Part shown: piece after piece, positions 1-9,188 of the stretch
How positions within the stretch are numbered: the stretch's first letter is position 1
How the letters are laid out: the number at the start of each line of letters is the position of its first letter
Assembly: GCF_000014965.1 (NCBI RefSeq)
Contig: NC_008554.1
Span: 2,964,001-3,028,000, forward strand
Origin: Syntrophobacter fumaroxidans MPOB
Lineage (GTDB): Bacteria > Desulfobacterota > Syntrophobacteria > Syntrophobacterales > Syntrophobacteraceae
Reading direction: 5' to 3'
DNA length: 64,000 nt
Notes under the pieces: model-generated
The model's input: only the letters and a program-made list of their open reading frames with translations
What the model was told of the DNA's origin: nothing
Database searches by the model: none
Made by a program: the position numbers and the translations under genes

Positions 1-536
1 GGATCCAGTATGTTCATGCCGGTGATTTCGATCGCGACCAACCCCGCAAACACGCCCACGGAGGTGAAGACATCCGTTCTCAGGTGGAGCGCGTCGGCCT
101 TCAGAGCCAGGGAGTCGGTCGCTTCGGCCACATCGTACAAGTGTCGGGACACGAAATAGTTGACGATGGCCGAAACGGCCATGACCGCGGCCCCCAGCCC
201 CGGGGTTTCGATTTCCACATGATCGCTCCACAGTTTCTCCAAGGCTTCAAAGATGATGCAGCCCGCGGCTGCAAAGATCAGCAGAGCCTCGACCACGCCC
301 GAAACGCTCTCGATTTGGCCGTGCCCGTAACGATGCCTGTCGTCCGCCGGCTTCCCGGATGCCCTGACCGAAAACCAGGCGATGACGGCGGCGAGAAGAT
401 CGAGACCCGAATGCACCGCTTCCGCAATGACGCCCACCGATTGCGTCATGATCCCCACAACCAGCTTCAACACCGTCAGGGCCGTATTCGACAATACCGA
501 CAAAGTTGCCGCTCTGGTCTTGTCCTTTTGAGTCAT
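1..536 (-). CDS. Cation diffusion facilitator (CDF) metal exporter, 3' part cut by window edge
   Basis: Inner-membrane exporter that moves divalent metal out of the cytoplasm in exchange for protons; the metal cannot be assigned. Translation of the minus strand from the ATG at 536 gives an open frame to the window edge (178 codons), starting MTQKDKTRAATLSVLSNTAL. It shows the family's paired motifs: HSGLDLLAA in TM2, the HRYGHG loop, and ADALHLRTDVFTS in TM5, with hydrophobic helices between them. A GGAGG ribosome site lies at about 541-545, next to the start. The C-terminal cytoplasmic domain lies outside the window. It is divergent from the kinase at 957. A strong hairpin at 553-579 lies just upstream of the ribosome site. 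Confidence 0.92.
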   Translation of the reverse strand, partial: MTQKDKTRAATLSVLSNTALTVLKLVVGIMTQSVGVIAEAVHSGLDLLAAVIAWFSVRASGKPADDRHRYGHGQIESVSGVVEALLIFAAAGCIIFEALEKLWSDHVEIETPGLGAAVMAVSAIVNYFVSRHLYDVAEATDSLALKADALHLRTDVFTSVGVFAGLVAIEITGMNILD

Positions 537-956
537 TGAGCCTCCGCTCCCACTCTCTCCCGAAACAGCCGGGAGAGAGCGTCTGCGCTGATCATGCGGT
601 TATCGTCAAAATCGATGATAGGCTCGACCATGATGTTTATCAAGCAAAAACAAGTATATAAACATTGTTTGCGGGTCACTGACTTATACAGCGCCCCTAA
701 CTGGTTACATGTTTCCCAAAATGATTTGCGGGCGGCAAACCGAATGAAGCGCAGCTAACTCGAGGTGGGCACAACGGTAATGTCGTTCCGCCCGACAACC
801 GCGCAGGTTTTCGCCGAAGTGGCGACCTGATTCGCCCCTTTGTTTCTGCATTCAAAACATCTTGAAAATTTATGCGTTTTCAGATTTACTCCAATTATTC
901 GTTGCAAGCATATTCCAAGAAACGAACCATTCTTGAATACAGTCCTGGACAGTGAC
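537..956. other. Divergent intergenic region
   Basis: 420 bp between the CDF gene and the hybrid kinase. It contains the CDF leader hairpin and AT-rich patches around 630-670 and 850-900 that probably hold the divergent promoters. I could not fix -35/-10 pairs with confidence and see no coding potential. Confidence 0.6.
553..579 (-). promoter_or_regulatory. Perfect 10-bp hairpin in the leader of the CDF gene
   Basis: CTCTCTCCCG and CGGGAGAGAG pair perfectly around a 7-nt loop. On the minus strand the stem ends about 8 nt before the GGAGG ribosome site of the CDF gene. There is no U-run, so it is not a simple terminator. It could control translation or stabilise the mRNA; function is inferred. 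Confidence 0.4.
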
Positions 957-3815
957 ATGAAAATCATCGGTCGCTTCATCGTGTTTGTGATTCTGGTTGG
1001 GTTGACCGGGTATGTGCTCTACTCCGCCTATAGCGAAGTCGAGACGAAAACCATCGATCAGCTGAATGCTCAGCAGATGACCCATGCCCGACAGGCGGCA
1101 AGAGGGATCGAAGACTATTTCGAAAGCAAGCTGAATATGCTGGCGTTCCTTTCGAAATCAGAGCACATCATCAACCTGGATGAAGAGGGCAGACAAATCC
1201 TGGCACTTCTTTATTATGAGCACAGCGAGAGCATGTCCGCGATCACCCGCGTGGATGCCGACGGCCGGATAATGTACACGATGCCTTACACGGAAGGCGT
1301 GATCGGTGCGGATCTCTCCGACCAGGTGCATATCAGGGACCTGATGCTCACCCGGCAGGTGACGTTGAGCGATGTGTTTACAGCCGTGCAGGGGGTCCGG
1401 GCGATGGCCCTGCACGTTCCGATCCGTCACAAGGGAGAATTTCGGGGCAGTATCGGAATCTTTATCCCGTACGAGAAGCTCACCAAGGAATACCTGGCCC
1501 CCATCCAGATTGGCGCGAACGGGCATGCGTGGATCATCAGCCGAAACGGGACCGAGCTTTATTCGCCGGTGGCGGGACGCACGGGCAGTTCGGTTTTCGA
1601 GGCTTCCTCCCGTTTTCCTTCCGTCATTTCCATGGTCGAGAAGATGCTCAAGGGTGAAGAGGGCGTGACCACGTACAGCGACGAGATCGTCGAGAACGGC
1701 AGAACCGAAGTCATCACAAGACACGCGGTATTCCTTCCGGTGCATATGGCGAACACCTTCTGGTCGATTGTGGTGTCCACGCCCGAGGACGAGGTTCTGG
1801 CCCTCATGAAAGGTTTCCGGAACCGCTGGCTTCTCATGGTTGTCATACTGATGGCCGCCAGCCTGATCTACGCCTATTCCATGGCGAAGGCATGGGCGAT
1901 CATCCGGGAAGAAAACAGGCGGGAACAGACAGAAAAGACGTTGCGGGGAACCAATCAGTTGCTCAACGCCCTGATCGAATCATCGCCCCTGGGCATCAAC
2001 ATCACCGCTCCGGATGGAACGGTAAAACTTTGGAACCCGGCCTCCGAGCGGATATTCGGATGGAGCCGGGAGGAGATCGTCGACAAGCCTCTGCCCACTC
2101 TCACTCCGGAGATCGAAGCCGAATTCAACACTTACTTCACCGCCTTGTTGCAGGGGCAGGCCTACACAGCATTGGAGACGCGCCGTAAGAGGAAGGACGG
2201 AACGGTGATCGATGTCAATCTGTCGGGGGCGCCGGTCCGCGATGACACGGGCAGAATCATAGGGGGCATGGGGATTATCGAAGACATTACCGGCAGGAAA
2301 AAGACGGAGGAGGAGCGCGTTCGCCTGGCTTCCGCGGTGGAACAGGCCGCGGAAGTGATCTTCATCACGGATCATGAGGGGACGATTCAGTACGTCAACC
2401 CGGCTTTCGAGAGAATCACCGGGTATGAAAAGGGGGAAGCGCTCCACCGGAACGTCCGCATCCTTGCCAGCGGCAAACACAGCAAGGATTTCTACCAACA
2501 GGTTGATCACACCCTTGCGCGAGGTGAGACCTGGGCCGGGCGCTTTATCAACAGGAAGAAGAACGGCTCGCTCTTCGAGGTCGAGGCAACCATTTCCCCG
2601 GTGCGGGACGCTTCGGGCAAAATCACCAACCACGTCGCCGTGCAGCGCGACGTGACACAGGAAGTCGGCCTGGAGCGGCAACTGAGGCAGGCCCAAAAAA
2701 TGGAGGCGATAGGCACTCTGGCCGGAGGGATCGCCCACGACTTCAACAACATCCTCGGAATCATCCTGGGCTACACGGAAATGGGCATGCTCAAGATCGA
2801 CAACCGCGACATCGCCGAGAAAAGCCTTGCGGAAGTCCTGAAGGCAGGGCATCGCGCAAAGGAGCTGGTGAGGCAGATCCTCGCTTTCAGCCGTCACAGC
2901 GAATACGAGCTGAGGCCCGTGCAGGCGAGCCTTATTGTCAAGGAAGCCCTGCGGCTTCTCCGGTCGTCCCTGCCCAGCACCATCGAGATCAGTCGCAATA
3001 TTTCGAACACGGGGGTGGTCATCGCGGATCCGTCTCAAATCCACCAGATTGTCATGAATCTTTGCACCAACGCACATCATGCCATGCGGGAAAAAGGAGG
3101 CGTGCTCTCCGTAACCATGGAGGACACCGAGCTCGATGAGAGTGCCGTTGCCCAGTGCGGGGGAGTCACCCCCGGACCCTATTTGAGATTGACCGTGAGA
3201 GACACGGGACAAGGGATGGACGCATCCATTATGGAACGCATCTTCGACCCCTATTTCACCACCAAGGACCAGGGGGAGGGAACCGGCCTCGGACTTGCCG
3301 TGGTCCACGGCATCGTCAAGAACCTGGGGGGAGTGATCGCCGTGGAGAGCGAGCTCGGAAAGGGCAGCGCTTTCCATGTGTTCCTTCCCAGGACCGAGCG
3401 CCGCCAGTCCGTGACTGAACGGCCCGCCGGCAAATCCCCTTCCGGCAGGGAGCGAATCCTTTTCGTGGACGACGAGGTGGAGTTGGCCAGAGTGGCTGAC
3501 AAAATGCTCACCCACCTCGGCTACACGGTGAGCTCCCATACCAGCAGCACGGATGCTCTCGAGGACTTTCTCGAGCGGCCGGACCAGTTCGACCTCATCA
3601 TCACCGACCACACCATGCCGAACCTCACCGGCATCGACCTGGCCAGGGAATGCCTGCGCATCAGGCCCGACATGCCGATCATCATCTGCACGGGCTTCAG
3701 TGAACGGCTGAACGAGGATGTCGCAAAGGCCGCGGGCATCCGGCAGTTTGTCATGAAACCTCTGGTGATCGACGACCTGGCAAGGATCGTTCGCAAAGTG
3801 CTGGACAGACGCTGA
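957..3815 (+). CDS. Membrane hybrid sensor histidine kinase (dCache-PAS-PAS-HisKA-HATPase-REC)
   Basis: 952-aa sensor kinase. Membrane helices lie at about residues 5-25 and 288-312, flanking a periplasmic dCache-like sensor. Two PAS domains follow (about 336-455 and 460-580), then the dimerisation domain with phospho-acceptor His in GGIAHDFNNILG (near 594), an ATPase domain (LCTNAHHAM N-box near 700, then DTGQGMD and GTGLGLAVV) and a C-terminal receiver (FVDDE near 837, acceptor Asp in IITDHTMP near 883). I chose ATG 957 because the frame upstream is AT-rich and unlike protein, and because it puts a membrane helix at the N terminus. The ribosome site is weak. Signal and output partner are unknown; no separate response regulator is adjacent. 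Confidence 0.93.
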   Translation: MKIIGRFIVFVILVGLTGYVLYSAYSEVETKTIDQLNAQQMTHARQAARGIEDYFESKLNMLAFLSKSEHIINLDEEGRQILALLYYEHSESMSAITRVDADGRIMYTMPYTEGVIGADLSDQVHIRDLMLTRQVTLSDVFTAVQGVRAMALHVPIRHKGEFRGSIGIFIPYEKLTKEYLAPIQIGANGHAWIISRNGTELYSPVAGRTGSSVFEASSRFPSVISMVEKMLKGEEGVTTYSDEIVENGRTEVITRHAVFLPVHMANTFWSIVVSTPEDEVLALMKGFRNRWLLMVVILMAASLIYAYSMAKAWAIIREENRREQTEKTLRGTNQLLNALIESSPLGINITAPDGTVKLWNPASERIFGWSREEIVDKPLPTLTPEIEAEFNTYFTALLQGQAYTALETRRKRKDGTVIDVNLSGAPVRDDTGRIIGGMGIIEDITGRKKTEEERVRLASAVEQAAEVIFITDHEGTIQYVNPAFERITGYEKGEALHRNVRILASGKHSKDFYQQVDHTLARGETWAGRFINRKKNGSLFEVEATISPVRDASGKITNHVAVQRDVTQEVGLERQLRQAQKMEAIGTLAGGIAHDFNNILGIILGYTEMGMLKIDNRDIAEKSLAEVLKAGHRAKELVRQILAFSRHSEYELRPVQASLIVKEALRLLRSSLPSTIEISRNISNTGVVIADPSQIHQIVMNLCTNAHHAMREKGGVLSVTMEDTELDESAVAQCGGVTPGPYLRLTVRDTGQGMDASIMERIFDPYFTTKDQGEGTGLGLAVVHGIVKNLGGVIAVESELGKGSAFHVFLPRTERRQSVTERPAGKSPSGRERILFVDDEVELARVADKMLTHLGYTVSSHTSSTDALEDFLERPDQFDLIITDHTMPNLTGIDLARECLRIRPDMPIIICTGFSERLNEDVAKAAGIRQFVMKPLVIDDLARIVRKVLDRR

Positions 3816-3844
3816 TCCTTTCACCTCCTAACGATTGGCTTGTC

Positions 3845-5038
3845 ATGGAAAAACTCCTGCGACTGACCGCGGGGTGGCTCATCGACGGCACCGGAAGCCC
3901 CCCGAAAAGGGACATGCTGGTCTGCGTGGAAAACGCGACGATTGTGTCCGTCACGTCGGCGTGCCGCGGCGAGCCCGGTCCACGGGAACCGTCGGGCGCG
4001 GATCTCTCACGCTGCACCGTCCTGCCGGGCCTGGTGGACTGCCATGTGCATCTGGCCATGTCCGGCACGGACGACGCGCGGATACGCAACCGCCAGCTCT
4101 GCCTGCCATACCACGAGGCCGTGCCGCTGATCCGGGAGCGGCTTCTCGCACACCTGGCCTGCGGCATTGTGGCGGTGAGGGATGGCGGAGACGGGGCGGC
4201 GCACAGCCTTCGTTACAGAATCGAGCACCTGCCGTGTCCGGACTTGCCCGTGGCGCTCAAAAGCCCGGGCACGGCATGGCACTCCCCGGGCCGTTACGGG
4301 AAGCTCATCGGGAGAGCGCCCAGGGAGGGAGTCAGCCTCGCGGAGTGTATTACGACGAGGCGCGAGGCGGCGGATCACGTCAAGCTCGTCAATTCCGGTT
4401 TGAACAGCTTGCACGAATTCGGCCGGGAGACCCCTCCTCAGTTCGGGCGCGAGGAGCTTGCCGGAGCTGTGGCGGCCGCGCGCAGGGGAGGATTGAAGAC
4501 GATGGTCCATGCCAATGGGAAAATCCCCGTGCGGCTGGCCGTCGAGGCTGGCTGCGATTCCATCGAGCACGGATTCTTCATGGGGTTCGAGAACCTGGAA
4601 AGGATGGCCGACCGGCAGACGTTCTGGGTGCCGACGGCATTCACCATGAAGGCCTTTGCCGAGCAGGCGCTTTCCGGGAGCCGGGAGGCCGAAATCTCCC
4701 GGAGAAATCTCGACCATCAACTGGAGCAGTTGCGCCGCGCCCGCGAACTGGGCGTCCCGGTGGCTTCCGGAACCGATGCCGGAGGCCCGGGGATTCATCA
4801 TGGGAAAGCCCTTGCCGAGGAACTGAAGCTCTTCATGGAAGCGGGCTTTTCCATTCAAGACGCGATTCGGTGCGCCGCATTGAACGGCGCGCGCCTGCTC
4901 GGTATCGAATCCGTCGTCGGAGAGGTCAAGGCCGGCCGCGCCGCCACCTTCCTCGTCGTTCCCGGCCCTCCCGACGCCCTTCCGGGCTCCCTTCGCCACG
5001 CGGAACGGGTCTATGTCCTCGGAACACGGGTGAAATGA
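3845..5038 (+). CDS. Amidohydrolase family protein (imidazolonepropionase/prolidase-like)
   Basis: 397-aa metal-dependent hydrolase of the TIM-barrel amidohydrolase superfamily, probably cytoplasmic. Visible metal ligands: HVH in DCHVHLAM (about 67/69), Lys in DHVKLVNSG (about 180), His in MVHANGK (about 222), His in SIEHGFFM (about 241) and Asp in SGTDAGGPG (about 309). The N-terminal beta-sandwich strand (LIDGTG) and C-terminal return are also typical. The substrate cannot be predicted; members cleave cyclic amides, dipeptides or related C-N bonds. The gene starts 29 bp after the hybrid kinase on the same strand, so co-transcription is possible but a functional link is unproven. Confidence 0.88.
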   Translation: MEKLLRLTAGWLIDGTGSPPKRDMLVCVENATIVSVTSACRGEPGPREPSGADLSRCTVLPGLVDCHVHLAMSGTDDARIRNRQLCLPYHEAVPLIRERLLAHLACGIVAVRDGGDGAAHSLRYRIEHLPCPDLPVALKSPGTAWHSPGRYGKLIGRAPREGVSLAECITTRREAADHVKLVNSGLNSLHEFGRETPPQFGREELAGAVAAARRGGLKTMVHANGKIPVRLAVEAGCDSIEHGFFMGFENLERMADRQTFWVPTAFTMKAFAEQALSGSREAEISRRNLDHQLEQLRRARELGVPVASGTDAGGPGIHHGKALAEELKLFMEAGFSIQDAIRCAALNGARLLGIESVVGEVKAGRAATFLVVPGPPDALPGSLRHAERVYVLGTRVK

Positions 5039-5420
5039 GCGGGACCGGCAGGAGGATTGCCGCATGACGACCGTGGACCGCGCCGAAAGATTATTCCGGC
5101 TGCCTCGAAAAATTCGGACAAAATACCCAAAGATCGGGTATAAGCCGAAACAGGTCGGGAGTCGCGATACCGGCCCGAGGCGGTTGGCCGCCGATTGACG
5201 ACAAGTCCGGTGCTCTTCCCCAGCTCTCCATCTCCCGTACGTTCGTTCGCCTCGACAGCGGCCGCACCGCAAGCGGCGGGGTGTTTCTCTTCCCGGAAAC
5301 GTCCGAGTTCCGTGGAAGCCCGTCCGGACCGCAAGACCGTCCCCATGCGCCGGGAAACCGGCGCTGCAGAAGATCACGGACCGTTTGCAGCACATCGACT
5401 CGTCAGGGAGGAAAAGAAAA
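5039..5420. other. Intergenic region before trpB2
   Basis: 382 bp upstream of trpB2 with no convincing ORF. I looked for a Trp-rich leader peptide or T-box and saw neither. Several short GC-rich inverted repeats are present but nothing assignable. Confidence 0.5.
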
Positions 5421-6782
5421 ATGGAACAGGTGAAGGTGATTCTGGCCGACAACGAAATCCCCAGGCAATGGTACAACATACTCCCCGATATGCCGACTCC
5501 GATGCATCCGCCGCTGCATCCGGGAACGGGAAAACCGGTGGAACCGCAGGACCTGGCCGCTGTCTTTCCCATGAACCTGATCGAGCAGGAGGTTTCCACC
5601 CAAAGTTGGATCGATATTCCCGAAGCGGTCCTGGAAAAGTATCTCCTGTGGCGACCCACTCCGCTCTGTCGTGCCCGCAATTTCGAGAAGCTGCTCGACG
5701 CTCCGGTGAAGATCTACTACAAGAACGAAGGGGTGAGCGCGCCCGGCTCCCACAAACCCAACACGGCCATTCCGCAAGCTTACTACAACAAGGTGTTCGG
5801 CATCCGGCGGATTTCCACCGAGACCGGGGCCGGGCAGTGGGGCAGTGCCCTCAGCATGGCGTGCCGGATGTTCGGCCTGCAATGCAGGGTCTTCATGGTC
5901 AGGATCAGCTACGACCAGAAACCGTACCGGCGCATGATGATGTCCACGTGGGGGGCCGAGTGCATTCCAAGCCCCAGCGACTTCACGCGTGCGGGGAGGA
6001 GAATCCTGTCCGACGATCCCGAGTCGCCGGGGAGCCTGGGCATCGCCATCAGCGAAGCCATCGAGGACGCCGTCGGGGACGAAAACGCCCGGTACTCCCT
6101 GGGAAGCGTTTTGAATCACGTGCTGCTGCACCAGACCATCATCGGCCTGGAAGCCCACCGACAGTTCGAAAAGATCGGCGAATACCCCGACGTGGTGATG
6201 GGCTGTGCGGGAGGAGGAAGCAACTTCGCCGGACTGTCCCTGCCCTTCGTTCGGGACAAGATTCATGGCAGGGAGGTTTCCATCATCGCCGCGGAGCCCG
6301 CGTCCTGCCCGACCCTGACGCGCGGACCGTTCGCCTACGATTTCGGCGACACCGCCATGACGACGCCGCTCCTGCCCATGTATACCCTGGGGCACGGCTT
6401 CATACCGGCCTCCATCCACGCCGGCGGGCTCCGGTACCACGGCATGGCCCCGATCGTCAGCCACCTGGTCAAGGAAGGAATCGTCCAGGCCCAGGCCTAC
6501 GACCAGATCGAAACCTTCACCGCCGGCCTGAAATGGGCCCAGTCCGAGGGGTTCATTCCCGCTCCCGAAACCAACCACGTCATCGCGGCGGTGGTCCGTG
6601 AAGCGGAGCTCGCCCGGCAGGAAGGCAAGGAGAAGGTCATCCTCTTCAACTGGAGCGGCCACGGGATCATCGATCTTCCGGCCTATGACGCTTTCCTCTC
6701 CGGGAAGCTCACCCAGCACGCGTTGACCGACGAGGAGATCCGGGAAGCCCTGAAATCCATCGAAGGATATCCAAAACCGTAG
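5421..6782 (+). CDS. trpB2: Tryptophan synthase beta chain-like, TrpB2 type
   Basis: 453-aa PLP enzyme that condenses serine with indole to give tryptophan. TrpB2 proteins are longer than TrpB1 and often act without TrpA. The PLP lysine lies in GSHKPNTAI (near residue 111), followed by ETGAGQWG and the glycine-rich phosphate loop [10 protein letters not shown]. The N-terminal extension with [10 protein letters not shown] is typical of TrpB2. The ATG at 5421 is chosen for the strong GGGAGGAAAAG ribosome site; an upstream in-frame start would add 12 unlikely residues. It stands alone, with no trpA or other trp gene nearby, as often seen for trpB2 in anaerobes. A role in indole salvage is possible. 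Confidence 0.93.
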   Translation: MEQVKVILADNEIPRQWYNILPDMPTPMHPPLHPGTGKPVEPQDLAAVFPMNLIEQEVSTQSWIDIPEAVLEKYLLWRPTPLCRARNFEKLLDAPVKIYYKNEGVSAPGSHKPNTAIPQAYYNKVFGIRRISTETGAGQWGSALSMACRMFGLQCRVFMVRISYDQKPYRRMMMSTWGAECIPSPSDFTRAGRRILSDDPESPGSLGIAISEAIEDAVGDENARYSLGSVLNHVLLHQTIIGLEAHRQFEKIGEYPDVVMGCAGGGSNFAGLSLPFVRDKIHGREVSIIAAEPASCPTLTRGPFAYDFGDTAMTTPLLPMYTLGHGFIPASIHAGGLRYHGMAPIVSHLVKEGIVQAQAYDQIETFTAGLKWAQSEGFIPAPETNHVIAAVVREAELARQEGKEKVILFNWSGHGIIDLPAYDAFLSGKLTQHALTDEEIREALKSIEGYPKP

Positions 6783-6789
6783 GGCTCCC

Positions 6790-6818
6790 GGGCCGGCCGC
6801 CTCCACGACCGCCGGCCC
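6790..6818 (+). terminator. Weak hairpin after trpB2
   Basis: GGGCCGGC and GCCGGCCC form an 8-bp GC stem with a 13-nt loop, 8 bp after the trpB2 stop codon. No U-tract follows, so it may only stabilise the 3' end. Confidence 0.3.
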
Positions 6819-6864
6819 CGCGTCTCCCTTCCGAACCCCATTGGCCGCGAGGAGAAGATCGACG

Positions 6865-7137
6865 GTGGGAACAGACGGAATACTGGAAAGACTGCGCCTC
6901 AGATGCCCGCGGCTGGGCGGGGAAGTGCCCCTGGTCTATTGCCTGAAAGAGGGAGGGGACCTTCCCTGCCGGCGAATCGTGATCTGCTGGCAGCCTTATT
7001 TTCCCGTGGAAGCCTGCCTCAAGGCGAGACTCTCGCCCCGGCAGTGGGAGGAATACCTCAACGACAAGCCGAAAGGAAAAATCGCTACCCTGGTCGAGCT
7101 CGCCGAAGAGGCGGGGAAGCGCCTGGAGCAAGACTAG
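6865..7137 (+). CDS. Small conserved protein of unknown function (90 aa)
   Basis: Soluble 90-aa protein with four cysteines (RLRCPRLG, VYCLKEGG, LPCRRIVICW), followed by an alpha-helical C-terminal half. This layout recalls small proteins common in deltaproteobacteria, but I cannot name a domain. The GTG at 6865 is preferred because GAGGAGAAG lies 8 nt upstream; the TTG at 6841 lacks a ribosome site. It follows trpB2 by 82 bp with a hairpin between. The Cys/His content is compatible with metal or redox binding, which is inference. Confidence 0.7.
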   Translation: MGTDGILERLRLRCPRLGGEVPLVYCLKEGGDLPCRRIVICWQPYFPVEACLKARLSPRQWEEYLNDKPKGKIATLVELAEEAGKRLEQD

Positions 7138-7262
7138 TGGCTTTCATGCCGGAAATGCCGGCCCGAGGACCGGACACAGTGGTATTCTTGCGGTGACTTG
7201 GCGGAAGAGGAGTTTCTTTGCGGTGTTGCAGTGAGCGGGTGAATTCGCCTGTCGGCTGAACT

Positions 7263-7295
7263 TTGCAGTGTCCGGCAGTCAGCCGGACACTGCAA
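7263..7295. terminator. Perfect 14-bp hairpin between convergent genes
   Basis: TTGCAGTGTCCGGC and GCCGGACACTGCAA flank a 5-nt loop. It sits between the 90-aa gene (ending 7137, plus) and the 58-aa gene (ending 7380, minus), a natural place for a bidirectional terminator. There is no U-tract in either direction. Confidence 0.5.
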
Positions 7296-7379
7296 GCTCA
7301 GCAATAACGCCAGGTATTCTTCGATTCTCTCGATGGACGAGCTTCCTCTCGGAGTCCGCCCATGTCGTTGCCGGTGGAG

Positions 7380-7556
7380 CTACCCTCCCGCGTAAGGCTG
7401 AGGGCTCTTGGCATCATCGACACAGTTTTTCAACTCTTCCGGCGAGGCCTCTTTGGCATCTTTCAGCGCATCGATGGGACACACGAACTCATTGCCGGCC
7501 TTGTCCTTCACCCAGACAAACTGCGTTCTTCCCTTGGGGGTTGAAACGTCTGCCAT
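7380..7556 (-). CDS. Small conserved protein of unknown function (58 aa)
   Basis: Short gene translated from the ATG at 7556 with an excellent AAAGGAGG ribosome site at the right spacing. The product starts MADVSTPKGRTQFVWVKDKA and continues with GNEFVCPIDALKDAKEAS and an acidic LKNCVDDAK tail. It is soluble, has two Cys and shows no signal peptide. The ribosome site and the composition (many Lys, Asp and Glu in a GC-rich genome) argue that it is real. The leader contains an inverted repeat at 7631-7655. Function unknown; the strong ribosome site suggests high expression. Confidence 0.8.
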   Translation of the reverse strand: MADVSTPKGRTQFVWVKDKAGNEFVCPIDALKDAKEASPEELKNCVDDAKSPQPYAGG

Positions 7557-7630
7557 GGCTATCCTCCTTTTTGTCGTTCTTTATGGTTGGGGTTGATTGA
7601 CGCCGAGTTTCGCGCGCGAAGCAGGAAAGG

Positions 7631-7655
7631 AAAACTTTCTCTGTGCGAAAGTTTT
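7631..7655. promoter_or_regulatory. Inverted repeat upstream of the 58-aa gene
   Basis: AAAACTTTC-N7-GAAAGTTTT, a perfect 9-bp dyad about 75 bp upstream of the 58-aa start codon. An AT-rich patch at 7690-7715 lies further upstream and could hold the promoter. The dyad may be a repressor operator or an mRNA hairpin; no regulator gene is adjacent. Confidence 0.35.
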
Positions 7656-7761
7656 TAATCACCTGGACTTTGATTGGCAAGCGTTCCGATTCAATTATTA
7701 TAATTATATTGCTTGTCACATCCGACCCGAGAACCGGGGGGCGTGGTGAGCCCTTTCGAGC

Positions 7762-8220
7762 TCATTGGAGCCCGTGGGTGAGGAACCGGGCGACGGCTTC
7801 GTGCCTGAACCGGAAGATGCGCCTCAGTTGCGCGAGAACGAGGGGATGGACGATTTCCCCCACCGGCCACAGGGGCAGGGCGTAGCGAACCGCGTCGGTG
7901 ACGGTCGTCGTTCCGTTTGCCTCGTGGAACAAATGATCGTGCCGCCAGACCCGGTAGGGCCCGCGAAGCTGTTCGTCGGTGAAACGGCGTGGGGGGTCCC
8001 AGGCGGAGATCCTGGTCCGCCATCCGAAGGGGACCCCGAACAGGCGGAGTCGATAGTCGATGAGGGTTCCCACGGTCATGGTTATGGGCCGTGGCGTGAC
8101 AATGCGAAAATGAAGCTCCGGGGGAGTGATCCTCTCCAGGTTTGACGGATCGGCAAAGAATCCGAATGCGTCCGCAATGCTCAGACCTAGGCTGATGGAA
8201 GTTGTTAGTTCGTGCTCCAT
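7762..8220 (-). CDS. SRPBCC-fold (polyketide cyclase/START-like) protein
   Basis: 152-aa soluble protein with the SRPBCC helix-grip pattern. FGFFADPSNLERITPPELHF is the classic N-terminal helix of the CDP-paratose epimerase-associated subgroup. Later come a conserved GWRTRISAWDPPRRFTDEQ strand pair, HDHLFHEANGTTTVTD and a long C-terminal helix ending RHEAVARFLT. Such proteins bind hydrophobic ligands, and in many bacteria this module is encoded next to or fused with an NAD(P)-binding epimerase-like protein. Here such a gene lies two genes upstream (9189-10166). The start at 8220 has only a weak GGCGG ribosome site. Confidence 0.8.
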   Translation of the reverse strand: MEHELTTSISLGLSIADAFGFFADPSNLERITPPELHFRIVTPRPITMTVGTLIDYRLRLFGVPFGWRTRISAWDPPRRFTDEQLRGPYRVWRHDHLFHEANGTTTVTDAVRYALPLWPVGEIVHPLVLAQLRRIFRFRHEAVARFLTHGLQ

Positions 8221-8370
8221 ACCGGTTGTCCGCCAGAAACTGAACTGCGGTTGGTTGATTTCACCGGGTCGGGTGTGCGGCCACTGTTATCAACGCTCCA
8301 CATCCTCAGTCCGCCCTCCCGATCATGCTCGAAAGAGCCCCTTCAGACCGGTCGGGTGCAGCGCTTCCGT

Positions 8371-9012
8371 CTATTTGGGCATGTCAACCGGTATCACCAC
8401 CTCATTGCGGCGCAAAAGCCAGGGAGTGAACGGAGCGTTGTATCGCGCAAAGATGGGTTCCCCGACCGGTTTGAGCCCGCGCTTCCGAATCGCTTTTTCC
8501 AGGAGAGCCTTCTTCGCCTCATAGCGCTCTCTGCTCCAGGTACCCGAATATTTGATCGCCGCCATCAGCCGCCCCGGCACTTCCCTCAAGCTCACCCTCG
8601 GGTCGATGGGTGCGGGCAGGGTCTCCAGCGCGTATCCTGAAGGCATCAGGAAAGTGATCCGCCACTTGTTCCCCTCGACTTCCTGATTCACCGGAGCCGT
8701 CATTGGGATTCTTTCGGACTCGGCCTCCTGAGATACGGGGGCCGTCATCGAAATGGACCTCCTGCTGCGGTTCTTGCCGGAAATGTAGCCAAAAAGGCGC
8801 CGGAACCCCTCGTTGCCGACTTCCGAGAAGTTCCCTTCGACGATCGTTTCAGCCACCACGTGAGGCTCATACTGCCTGAGTTCAAAATTCTTGCCTTTTT
8901 CCAAAACCTTGTACATGGCTTCTTCTATGGCCATGGCAACGCTTCCGGAAAGAAAAATGCCTGCGAAAAACAGTGTAAGAAAAAGCATCCTGCAACAGTT
9001 GCGTGACCCCAT
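8371..9012 (-). CDS. SOUL-family haem-binding protein, exported
   Basis: 213-aa protein with an N-terminal signal or anchor helix (MLFLTLFFAGIFLSGSVAMA) and a SOUL domain. Markers are EKGKNFELRQYEPHVVAET, GFRRLFGYISGKNRS, two copies of MTAPV, and a C-terminal FARYNAPFTPWLLRRNEV block. SOUL proteins bind haem or other tetrapyrroles; their physiological role in bacteria is uncertain. The ATG at 9012 is chosen because GCAGGAG lies just upstream and a signal sequence follows; the longer frame to 9090 has no ribosome site. Expected location is the periplasm or outer face of the membrane. Confidence 0.9.
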   Translation of the reverse strand: MGSRNCCRMLFLTLFFAGIFLSGSVAMAIEEAMYKVLEKGKNFELRQYEPHVVAETIVEGNFSEVGNEGFRRLFGYISGKNRSRRSISMTAPVSQEAESERIPMTAPVNQEVEGNKWRITFLMPSGYALETLPAPIDPRVSLREVPGRLMAAIKYSGTWSRERYEAKKALLEKAIRKRGLKPVGEPIFARYNAPFTPWLLRRNEVVIPVDMPK

Positions 9013-9188
9013 TACGGTCTCCTGCAAACCCCGTTCATTCGATGAGCATTCACAACTTTGACAGTAAAAATTTTCATGCCCCCGCAACACTGAAAACCAC
9101 TGCTTTCCGTGCTTGCTTTGACGTTGAGCCGATCGGAAGCATGAGGCCGCTCAGGCGTCTTAACGGTGCTTGGGGTGTTCATGGAATC

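Noticed and set aside
1980-3824. 614-aa minus-strand frame opposite the hybrid kinase
   Set aside because: All kinase motifs lie on the plus strand; this is a shadow.
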